A DNA stretch of 64,000 bases, taken from contig NZ_CP109104.1 of assembly GCF_035917675.1 (NCBI RefSeq), positions 3,472,001-3,536,000 on the forward strand. The letters are read 5' to 3'. This document shows positions 43,224 through 50,834 of the stretch, in pieces. Both the position numbers and the translations under genes were made by a program. The notes under the pieces are model-generated. The model had not been told where the DNA came from. It saw only the letters and a list, made by a program, of their open reading frames with translations, and ran no database searches. The first letter of the stretch is position 1. Each line of letters begins with the position of its first letter. The stretch is from Streptomyces sp. NBC_01775 (GTDB taxonomy: Bacteria > Actinomycetota > Actinomycetes > Streptomycetales > Streptomycetaceae).

Positions 43224-44228
43224 TCATGAGTTACGGGTGTTGGAAGGGCCGAAGAACTCGATCTCGGCGATGGACACCTGCTTCTCGGCGTCGGCCCGGT
43301 AGGCCGAACGGATCGTGAAGCGGACCGCGGTGACGTTCTGGGCGCGGAAGGGGCGGCGCTGGAAGCCGGTGCCGTCGTCGAGGACGATCTCCCTGGTGGT
43401 CGTCTTGCCGTCGTCCGTGGTGATGCGGGCGTCGATGCGGTGCGGGAGGGCGGACTTCCCCTGGTCCTCGGCGTGGGTGGACCGGCCCGGCGTGATACCG
43501 ATGTCCAGCAGGCGCACCGGATCCTGGAAGCGGGCCTCCAGCCATTCGCCCTCGGCGGACTGGGTGATCCCCGGTCCCCACCAGGAGTTGCTGACCACGT
43601 CGAACGCCTTGTCCGGGCCGTGTCCGGAGTACGAGCGGGACGCCTTGTAGTAGTCCGGGGCGAGCGGGGCGCGCTTGGAGAAGTGGTCGCGTACCGCGCT
43701 GACGGCCCGCGGGGTCTGGAACAGGGCCCAGGCCACCAGGGCCAGTACCACCGCGAGGCCCACCCAGCGCAGGACGCGGCCCAGTTGGCGGCGCAGGCGG
43801 GGGCGGTCGCCGGCCCAGGGCGCCTCCCTGTTGCGGTGGTCGAGCATCCGTCGCCACCAGGGGCGGAGGGCCGGGTTCTCCGGGCCCTGCGCCATCGGCA
43901 TGGCGCACCGGGCGCAGAAGTGACGGTCGGGGCGGTTGGCGAGATGGCACCAGGGACACGCGATGCCGCCCTGGTTCTCCGGCTCACCCGGGACGCGGAC
44001 CTCCGGCCGGGCGGGAGCCGGGCGGCCCGGGAGGACCGGGGATACGGCCGGGGGGCGCTCCGGTTCGCCCTGGGGATCGGCCACCGGGACCAGAAGGGCC
44101 CTCGCCCGGTCGGCGTCGGTGGTGGAGGCGTGGGGCGTGGAGGGCGGGGGTGGCGTGGGGGGTGCGGGTGGCGTGGAGGGTGCGGGTGGCGTGGGGGGCG
44201 GGGGTGGCGTGGGGGCCGTGGGGCTCAC
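43224..44228 (-). CDS. zinc-ribbon, single-helix protein with discoidin-like C-terminal domain
   Basis: A 334-residue protein: Pro/Thr/Ala-rich N-terminus, a zinc ribbon at about residues 90-110 (CPWCHLANRPDRHFCARCA), a basic stretch, one membrane helix (GLAVVLALVAWALFQ) and a C-terminal F5/8-type (discoidin, glycan-binding) domain (NSWWGPGITQSAEGEWLEARF, DIGITPG, RFTIRSAYRA, SIAEIEFFGPS). GTG 44228 is the first possible start but has no ribosome site. The frame stays open upstream into the broken ATPase, so the N-terminus may be a fusion product. Similar proteins sit beside contractile injection loci as I recall them. Confidence 0.75.
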   Translation of the reverse strand: MSPTAPTPPPPPTPPAPSTPPAPPTPPPPSTPHASTTDADRARALLVPVADPQGEPERPPAVSPVLPGRPAPARPEVRVPGEPENQGGIACPWCHLANRPDRHFCARCAMPMAQGPENPALRPWWRRMLDHRNREAPWAGDRPRLRRQLGRVLRWVGLAVVLALVAWALFQTPRAVSAVRDHFSKRAPLAPDYYKASRSYSGHGPDKAFDVVSNSWWGPGITQSAEGEWLEARFQDPVRLLDIGITPGRSTHAEDQGKSALPHRIDARITTDDGKTTTREIVLDDGTGFQRRPFRAQNVTAVRFTIRSAYRADAEKQVSIAEIEFFGPSNTRNS

Positions 44229-44329
44229 GGGGGGTATGGGGGCCGTGGAGATGTTGTCCGGGTGGGTTCCGGGAGTGGCGGCGGGGCTGTTTCCGGTGGC
44301 GCCCGGGGCGGCGGGGACGGCAGGGGACG

Positions 44330-44781
44330 TCCAGCTCGGTCAGGCCCAGGTGGAGGGCGAGCCAGTGCAGGCGGTCGCCCTCACTCGGCAACTCGGCATC
44401 ACGCGGCTCGGCATCACTCGGCTCGTCGTCACTCGGCAACTCGTCGTCACGCGGCTCGGCATCACGCGGCTCGTCGTCACGCGAGGGCTCGTCGTCGGAG
44501 CCCTCGGCGGTGTGCCCAGCCCCCGCGTCGCCCTCCGGCGGCAGCGGGTCGGCTGACCGCCGCAGATGGTGGCGTACGGCCTCGTCGGACAGGTACAGGC
44601 CGCGCAGCGGGTCGTCGGCGGTGGGGTCGCCGACGCTGCGCCGTTCGACCAGGTCGGCGACGCGGGTCCGCAGCCGGGCGAGCCGGGCGAGCAGCGCGTC
44701 GGCTGGGTCGTCGGCGCGGGTGTCGGGCGAAGTACGGAGGTCGGACGAAGAGCGGGTGTCGGGCGAAGTGCTGTCGGTCAC
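44330..44781 (-). pseudogene. truncated AAA ATPase of a contractile injection system
   Basis: From GTG 44781 (overlapping the DUF4255 stop as GTGA) the frame reads LLARLARLRTRVADLVERR, DPTADDPLRGLYLSDEAVRHHL, an acidic repeat (DDEP/DAEPRD), then LHWLALHLGLTELD. This is the N-terminal region of the large AAA ATPases of Streptomyces and Pvc-type injection loci. After about residue 151 the similarity stops and the frame runs into Pro/Arg-rich sequence, ending at 43984. No Walker A or B motif survives. The catalytic part and presumably everything beyond it was deleted near 44330. Confidence 0.7.
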
Positions 44782-45428
44782 GGGGTACGTGCTCCCGTGG
44801 TCGGCAGGCCCAAGTGGCGGGGCTGGTGCATGCGGTCGTCGTCCTCCAGGGGGCCGTCCAGTTCGCGGGTGCGCACCACGGCACCCTCGGTGACCGGCGG
44901 TCCGGCGTCGTAGTCGGGGTGGGCGGGGAACGGCACGGTGATCACGAGGTCCAGTGAGGGCTTGAGCATGCCGCCCAGCGCGGACCAGATCTCGGCCAGG
45001 GAGCGGGACTCGGTCTGGATTCCGACGACCGTGAGCGGCACGGTGAGATCGAGCGCCGCGAGTGGCTCCGGAAGCATCTCGGGCGACAGCAGCTCATGGG
45101 GCATCAGGGTGGCCAGCGCCGCCGAGAGCAGGCGGTGTTCGTCCTCGGGCCGCTTGGTCCAGGCGGTGAGGAGGTACGACAGCCGGAACCAGCGCGGGGC
45201 CTGCCGCCGGCGCAGGATGACCCCCCGTTCGTCGCGGACGGCGCTCGTGCCGCGTTCGCGCCGCTTGACGTCCTCCCGTATGTCGTACAGGTAGGCGTCC
45301 AGGGTCGGGGCGTTGCGCCGGGCCGACCAATCGCGGGTCGGCGCGTCGAAGGCGATCTCGATGTCGGTGCCGGTCAGGGCGCCGCCCTGGAGCAACGTGC
45401 GCAGCAGCCCGTCGACTTCGTGAATCAC
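44778..45428 (-). CDS. DUF4255 (Pvc16 N-terminal) contractile-injection-associated protein
   Basis: A 216-residue protein with the Pvc16/DUF4255 pattern: VIHEVDGLLRTLL, DIEIAFDAPTRDWSARRNAP, LDAYLYDIREDVKRRERG, PRWFRLSYLLTAWTKRPEDE, HRLLSAALATLMPHELL. In phage-tail-like injection systems this family caps or terminates the sheath-tube. The frame looks intact. GTG 45428 follows GAGGGG and overlaps the regulator stop by GTGA. With no sheath or tube genes nearby it has no obvious partner. Confidence 0.85.
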   Translation of the reverse strand: MIHEVDGLLRTLLQGGALTGTDIEIAFDAPTRDWSARRNAPTLDAYLYDIREDVKRRERGTSAVRDERGVILRRRQAPRWFRLSYLLTAWTKRPEDEHRLLSAALATLMPHELLSPEMLPEPLAALDLTVPLTVVGIQTESRSLAEIWSALGGMLKPSLDLVITVPFPAHPDYDAGPPVTEGAVVRTRELDGPLEDDDRMHQPRHLGLPTTGARTP

Positions 45429-46087
45429 GAGATGTACCCCTCGCGCAGTGCGTAGGCCACGGCGTGTGCGCGATTGCGCAGATCCAGCCGGGTGGTGAGT
45501 CCTTGCATGATGTTCTTGACGGTCCGTTCCGAATAGGACAACTTGCTGGCGACTTCCCCGGTGCCCATTCCCTCCGCGACCAGCCGCAGGACGTCGATCT
45601 CGCGCGGGGTGAGGCCGGAGCGCTGGGTTCCGGGGTGGTTGGCCACCCCCGGCCGCAGCGCGCCGACCTGGTTGATCAGCCGGCCGAGGAGGTCGGCGGG
45701 CAGGTCGCCGCCGCCGTGGAAGGCCGCGGTCACGGCTTTCAGCAGCCGGCCGCCGGTGGCCTCGTGCCGCCAGAGGATGGCACCGACGCCGCATTCGATG
45801 ACGTCCAGCAGCTCCGCCTCGCGGATCAGGTTCACCACCAGGACGGGGTGCAGACCCTCGCTGCGGACGAGTCTGCGCAGCCGGGAGAGCAGGGCCTGGT
45901 CGGGCGATTCGGCGAGCAGTACGGCCACGCCGTCGCCCTGGGCGGCGGCCTCGTCGACGAGGTCGATCTCCGGGTGCCGCCGGAGCTGGCTGATCGTTCC
46001 TTCCCGTGAGATCGGATCCGGCGCATGGACCACGACGGGAATCCTTTTCTCGGGATCCACCGTCGCCAACTGGAAAGTGCCGTGCAA
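45425..46087 (-). CDS. LuxR/NarL-type regulator at the head of the injection-system remnant
   Basis: A 220-residue regulator with a degenerate receiver-like domain (PVVVHAPDPISREGTISQL, AVLLAESPDQALLSRLRRL) lacking a clear phospho-Asp, and a C-terminal LuxR HTH (RSGLTPREIDVLRLVAEGMG, then GEVASKLSYSERTVKNIMQG). TTG 46087 is 4-5 bases after GGGGAGG; it is the best-supported start. Such regulators precede Streptomyces contractile injection clusters. Promoter region 46088-46510 is unusually AT-rich and contains a 12-bp tandem repeat. Confidence 0.88.
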   Translation of the reverse strand: MHGTFQLATVDPEKRIPVVVHAPDPISREGTISQLRRHPEIDLVDEAAAQGDGVAVLLAESPDQALLSRLRRLVRSEGLHPVLVVNLIREAELLDVIECGVGAILWRHEATGGRLLKAVTAAFHGGGDLPADLLGRLINQVGALRPGVANHPGTQRSGLTPREIDVLRLVAEGMGTGEVASKLSYSERTVKNIMQGLTTRLDLRNRAHAVAYALREGYIS

Positions 46088-46192
46088 TGTTCCTCCCCTG
46101 TCGCAGCGACAGTACGACAGTGCGCGATATCGACCGCACAACCACAACTCTTTTTACCACTTCTATATTTTCCGGACCTGCTCCAGGGAATC

Positions 46193-46240
46193 GCTCAAGA
46201 AAATACTCAAGAAAGTGCTCAAGAAAGTGCTCGGAAAAGT
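46193..46240. repeat. 12-bp tandem repeat upstream of the LuxR gene, 4 copies
   Basis: Units gctcaagaaaat, actcaagaaagt, gctcaagaaagt and gctcggaaaagt start at 46193, 46205, 46217 and 46229. It lies in the gene-free stretch 46088-46510, next to the AT-rich block 46141-46172 and the direct repeat CGACAGT at about 46106-46120. It could be a regulatory array or simple slippage. Confidence 0.85.
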
Positions 46241-46510
46241 GCCCGGCGAACTGCTCACCGGGTGTTCACCGAGAGCGCCCGCCCACGAGACGACCCCGGA
46301 ACGCCCACTGGTTCTGACCGGTGTCGCGCGGAGGCAGGCCGCGTGTCGCGCGGAGGCAGGTCGCGCAGGCCGGTCGTGCGGGCGTCTCGAACGAGGCCCT
46401 CGACCCGGGCCGCTGTCGGTGCCGCAGATTCGAGTGCGGCGATCGGGGAAATTGCGACAGCATTCCTCGAACGACCGGCGACACAATTTCGCCTGGGCGT
46501 TGTCTGTCGT

Positions 46511-46803
46511 CCGAATTCCATGGCCGAACCCGCACTCGACCAGGAATACGACGTCCTCCAGGTCCCGCTCCCGGTCACGACCGCTCAGCGCCTGACGGAT
46601 CAGCCATTCGCTGTGGCCGGAGCCGTAGAGACCGCCGGTGCCGAGAAGGGGGTCACCGGAATCGAGGTAGGTGTGGATGATGCGCACACCCCGTTTCGTC
46701 GTCGGTGGGGCCGGGATTGCCGACAGGCCGTCCCGTAGCCCCACGCGGGCGGTCTCACCGAGCGGACCGTGCCGCTACGCGGAAGAGCGCGGCGACGAGT
46801 CAT
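46511..46803 (-). pseudogene. frameshifted N-terminal remnant of an aldo/keto reductase
   Basis: ATG 46803 follows AGGAGGTCATCGGC, an excellent ribosome site, and begins MTRRRALPRSGTVRSV. Near 46740 the frame must change to continue as LSAIPAPPTTKRGVRIIHTYLD, GGLYGSGHSEWLIRQALSGR, then VVFLVECGFGHG, which follows the AKR order of NADPH-binding strand, catalytic Tyr region (LYGxGHSE) and K-FG strand. The expected DTAD before LYG reads GTGG. Nothing AKR-like remains beyond 46511. It is divergent from a LysR gene that is also broken. Confidence 0.65.
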
Positions 46804-47068
46804 GCCGATGACCTCCTGATGTCTCCCTGGGCGACCGCAACAGGACATCACGAAGACCCACCGGGATCATCAGTCAAGATTGTTGTGAACCATGCGCCCG
46901 CCCGGCTACGTCTGGATGTTCAGCAAGGTAAGTGGGGATCGGGGAGCGCAGCCGGGATCACGGCGCGGGAGCAGGGAACCGACGGCCGGGCACCACGCCT
47001 GCCGGCGCGCGACGAGTTCGTGGGGCGTGACCAGGTAGATGCCGGTGAGCGTCGGGACAGGAGGTTCG

Positions 47069-48021
47069 ATGGAGATCCGCTTGCTGCGCTACGTGGTGAC
47101 CCTGGCCGAGGAACTGCATTTCGGGCGGGCGGCCGGACGGCATCACATCTCGCAGCAGCCCTTCGGGCAGTACATCCGGCGTCTCGAACGCGAGGTAGGG
47201 GCTTCGCTGTTCGAGCGGACCAGCCGACGGGTGACCCCGACCCCGGCGGGTATGCGGCTCGTCGCCGAGGCCCGGGTGCTGCTCGACGCGGTGGATCAGC
47301 TCGCCGAGCACGCCAGGTCCGAGGGGGCGGGACGGGACGGGCGGACGCTGCGCCTCGGGGTGCTCGGATTCGGAGCGGGGCAGAAATGGGATGACCTGCG
47401 TGCGGCGCTGAGCGTCAGGTACCCGGGCTGCGCGTCGATTACGTCGACCTGGACTGGGCCACGCAATATCGCGCCGTGCTCGACCGCACCGTGGACGCCG
47501 GGATCATGTGGCACGCCGGCCAGGTGGACGGGCTGCGGTCCGACGTCGTCTTGTCGACACCCCGCGTCGCGGTGGTGCCGTCCCGGTCGCTGCTTGCCGA
47601 CGCCACGTCGCTGACCATGGACGATGTCGCCGATGGGCCATGGCTGGCGACCCCGCCCCTGAGCTCGGCGCTGCGCGAATGGCTCGGACCCGCCGCCGAG
47701 CCGGGGCCGAAAGCGCCAGTCGTCCGTCAGCCGGCCGCCATCCCGCCCGCTGTCGCCACCAGCGGATACATCGCGCTGCACGCGGAGGTGGCACGCGACT
47801 TCTATCCGCGCCCCGACGTGCGGTTCGTTCCCTTGGGGGGAGATGCCGTGGAGATCGCCGTCGTCACACGCGCCGACGACAGGCGGCCGACCATCGCCGC
47901 CCTCCGGCGAGCGGCGCGCTTCACTCGCGACGGCGCCGCCCGGCCCCTGCCGGTCGCCGAACCCCTGCCGGTCGCCGAACCCCTGCCGGTCTCCAGGAAA
48001 GGCAGCCGCCGCAACGGATAG
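47069..48021 (+). pseudogene. LysR family regulator split by a single-base frameshift
   Basis: ATG 47069 follows GGAGGttcg. The first part is a normal LysR HTH (MEIRLLRYVVTLAEELHFG, AAGRHHISQQPFGQYIRRLE, GASLFERTSRRVTPTPAG). At about 47422-47428 the sequence acccgggctg would need one more G to continue the same protein, which then reads LRVDYVDLDWATQYRAVLD in another frame and runs to 48021. The C-terminus has an 18-bp repeat (PLPVAE twice). This may be a true mutation or a sequence error in a G-run. Confidence 0.75.
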
Positions 48022-48252
48022 AGCCTGCCGAGATCGCGCACAGTGAGAAGCGACTACGCAGGGCCGACCACCCCGGCTTCCAGGTCCAGCCGTGTCGGCG
48101 GGCCGCACGCGCCTGGGGCCCGCGAGACAACCGTGCGGCCGTCGTCCCGCGGTACGCACACGCGGAGACGACCCGGTGCGACGACCCGGTGCTCTTCTTC
48201 ACGAGACCACCCTCTGCCTGTGACCCCGGGTCCGGGCTCACAAGGAAGTTGT

Positions 48253-50367
48253 ATGACTCACCGTGACCGTGACAGCCGCCTGCCCGTGAGCCTGGGTGAG
48301 CACCTACGAGCCGCGCGGCGGCGTGCCTTCGTCGGACGCGCGCGTGAACTGGCCCTGTTCCGCTCGGCGCTCGACGCCGCCGCGGACTCCTTCGCCGTGC
48401 TCTTCCTGACCGGCCCGGGCGGGGTCGGCAAGTCGTCGCTGGTGCGGCGCTTCGCCGACGAGGCGAGCGCGGCCGGACGGACGGTGGTCGAGCTCGAAGG
48501 ACACAGCGGCGAGAGCTCCCCCGCGTCGTTCGAGGCCGACGCCGCCGAGGTGATCACCGCCGACAGACCGGTGCTGCTGATCGACACGTTCGAGCAGTAC
48601 CGGTCGATCGAGGGCTGGCTGCGTGACCGGTTCCTCCCCCGGCTGCCCCAGGGGTCCGTGGTGGTGCTCGCGGGACGAGAACCGCCCGCGGACGTCTGGC
48701 GGACCGACCCCGGCTGGGCCGAGGTCATGCGGGTCGTCCAGCTGCCTGACCTGTCCCGCGACGAGGCGGTCTCCATGCTGACGACGCGCGGTGTGCCGCC
48801 CGAACAGCACCTTGCCGTCCTCGCCTTCGCGGGCGGACATCCGCTCGCCCTGTCGCTGGCCGCCGAGGTGGTACGGGCGGACAGCCGCGGAGGTGGCCCG
48901 TGGACACCGACCCAGGACGTGATCGGCACACTGGTGTCCCGGCTGGTCGGCGAGGTGCCCTCGGCGATCCACCGGCAGGCCCTGGAGATCTGCGCCCATG
49001 TGCACATGACCACCGAGGAGTTGCTGCGGGCCGTCCTGCCCGAGGCCGATGCGGGGGCCCTGTTCGCCTGGCTTCGGGGGCTGCCGTTCATCGAGACGGG
49101 CCTGTACGGGATCTTTCCGCACGACATGGTGCGCGAGATCCTGGACGCCGATCTGCGCTGGCGCGATCCACAGCGCTACGACACCATGCGCCACCAGGTC
49201 CTCAGCCATCTCATCGAGCAGGTGCGAAAGGCCCACAGCGGGCCCGGACGCACCACGGGCCGGGCGGTGCGCAGCCTTTCGCTCGCCGTGCTCCACCTCC
49301 AGCGCGACGGGTTCACCGGCAACTGGTTCGGCGGCAACCGGAAGCACGAGGTGTACGAGGACGCCATGCGGCCCGGCGACCGGGACGCGGTGCTGGAACT
49401 GACCGCCCGGGACGGCCCGGAGGAGGCCGTGGCCACCGTCCGCCACTGGCTCTGCCAACAGCCCGAGTCCTTCTACGTCTACCGGCACGCGGTCTCGGGC
49501 AAGACGGTCGGCTTCATGTCCTGGTTGCGGCTCACCGAGGCCCGGACGGCGGACCTCGACGCGGATCCCGTGATCGCGTCGGCCTGGGAGTATCTGCGGC
49601 GGAAGGCGCCGCTGGAGCCGGGGGACCATCTGGGAATCGCCCGGTTCATGGTGCGGACCGAGCCGAACCCCTCCCCGGAGGGGGACCTCATCAGCGAGCG
49701 GACCATGCTCGAACTCCTCGTCGGCGACGGCCTGGCCTGGACGTTCGTGGTGCTGGACGACATAGAGCCGTTCCGGTCGTCCGAGTACGTCACCGACCTG
49801 GACGCCCCGGCCCCGGTCCGCATCGGCGGCCGGCTCTACGGGCTCTTCGGCCACGACCAGCGGACGATGCCGCCCGACGCCCTGCTCCGGCAGATCTTCC
49901 GGTTCGACTCCAGCGGCGGGGAGGCGGTGGAGGCGGAGGCGGGGGAACCCGCCGCCGGGCAGGCACCGCCCGTCCGGGAGCGGCTGCCCCGCTCCGAGTT
50001 CGACGCCGCGGTACGGAGCGCGCTGCGCTCCTGGCACCACCCCGACGCGCTGGCGGCCAGTTCCCTCCTGCGCACCGGGCTGGTGGCCGCCGATGCCCCC
50101 GACCCCGTGGCGTCGTTGCGGGGCGTCCTGGCCGAGGCGGTCGGGAAAGTGCGCGAGGACCGGCAGGGGGAAAAGCTCCACCGGGCGATGGCGACAACCT
50201 TCTTCGACGGCGCCCCGACCCAAGAGGCCGCGGCGGAACGGCTCGGCGTACCGTTCAGCACCTACCGCCGTCACCTCACCCGCGGCCTCGCCCGAGTCTG
50301 CGAACTCCTGTGGTACCGGGAACCGTCGGGCGACGAGCGGCCCCCGGATCCCCCGGCCGGCGGGTGA
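48253..50367 (+). CDS. large NTPase regulator with C-terminal HTH-like end
   Basis: A 704-residue protein. An AAA/STAND-type NTPase domain occupies residues 20-300: RAFVGRARELALFRSAL, Walker A LTGPGGVGKSSLVRRF, Walker B PVLLIDTFEQY, then GGHPLALSLAAEV and winged-helix-like segments. The middle (about 390-540) is a GNAT-like region (GFMSWLRLTEARTADLDADP). The end has TQEAAAERLGVPFSTYRRHL, a HTH similar to sigma region 4 or LuxR. ATG 48253 follows AAGGAAGTTGT. It stands alone; no neighbouring operon partner is visible. Confidence 0.8.
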   Translation: MTHRDRDSRLPVSLGEHLRAARRRAFVGRARELALFRSALDAAADSFAVLFLTGPGGVGKSSLVRRFADEASAAGRTVVELEGHSGESSPASFEADAAEVITADRPVLLIDTFEQYRSIEGWLRDRFLPRLPQGSVVVLAGREPPADVWRTDPGWAEVMRVVQLPDLSRDEAVSMLTTRGVPPEQHLAVLAFAGGHPLALSLAAEVVRADSRGGGPWTPTQDVIGTLVSRLVGEVPSAIHRQALEICAHVHMTTEELLRAVLPEADAGALFAWLRGLPFIETGLYGIFPHDMVREILDADLRWRDPQRYDTMRHQVLSHLIEQVRKAHSGPGRTTGRAVRSLSLAVLHLQRDGFTGNWFGGNRKHEVYEDAMRPGDRDAVLELTARDGPEEAVATVRHWLCQQPESFYVYRHAVSGKTVGFMSWLRLTEARTADLDADPVIASAWEYLRRKAPLEPGDHLGIARFMVRTEPNPSPEGDLISERTMLELLVGDGLAWTFVVLDDIEPFRSSEYVTDLDAPAPVRIGGRLYGLFGHDQRTMPPDALLRQIFRFDSSGGEAVEAEAGEPAAGQAPPVRERLPRSEFDAAVRSALRSWHHPDALAASSLLRTGLVAADAPDPVASLRGVLAEAVGKVREDRQGEKLHRAMATTFFDGAPTQEAAAERLGVPFSTYRRHLTRGLARVCELLWYREPSGDERPPDPPAGG

Positions 50368-50435
50368 TCAGTTCGGTGACACCGAGGGTCCCTCGTTGTC
50401 GTCGAGACAGCCCTCGCCATCGCCCCCCGGCTGGC

Positions 50436-50699
50436 ATGAAGCTCCAGAAGGACGGCTCGATCACGGCGGTCAGCAGCGGTCTACTGACCGGCAAACCCGC
50501 CAAGATCCAGCACATAAAGCCCCGCGACGGCTGGAAGGAAGCCACGGTGAGCGTCACCGACGCCGTCAAGGACCCCATCACCAGCGACGTCACCGTGGGA
50601 CCGGGCGGGACGACGTACGCGCTCAGCGGTGGGCTGGCCCAGTTCCTCGGAGGCAAGCCCAACGACGGATTCACCCTGACCCCCGTCAAGACCGATTGA
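50436..50699 (+). pseudogene. C-terminal fragment, possibly of a secreted beta-propeller protein
   Basis: An 87-codon frame (LQKDGSITAVSSGLLTGK ... SDVTVGPGGTTYALSGGLAQ ... KPNDGFTLTPV) with no ribosome site, signal peptide or complete domain. The blade-like pattern DVTVGPGGTTYAL suggests the end of an SMP-30/NHL-like propeller, but I am unsure. It follows the NTPase gene by 68 bases and is probably a truncated remnant. Confidence 0.4.
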
Positions 50700-50764
50700 G
50701 CCGGAGGCCGTTCCCCGGACGATCCGCGGGCACCAAGCGTGCGGCCTGTCCCGGAGTCGGCATC

Positions 50765-50800
50765 GTGCGGTAGATCCCTCCCACGGGCGGGCTACCGCAC
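50765..50800. terminator. hairpin between convergent genes
   Basis: gtgcggtag (50765-50773) pairs perfectly with ctaccgcac (50792-50800), with inner CCC/GGG pairing. It lies 35 bases past the ABC permease stop and faces the fragment at 50699. Confidence 0.75.
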
Positions 50801-50834
50801 TCCCGCTTGTGCCGCGCCCCCGCCCCGGCACGGG

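Noticed and set aside
43224..46087. Prophage tail region
   Set aside because: No capsid, portal, terminase, integrase or lysis genes, and the DUF4255/ATPase/LuxR combination points to an injection-system relic.
46193..46240. Possible CRISPR-like array
   Set aside because: Units are 12 bp, contiguous and without spacers; no cas genes.
46705..47394. 229-codon + strand frame overlapping the AKR/LysR divergent region
   Set aside because: Overlaps the LysR HTH in another frame and has shadow-like composition.
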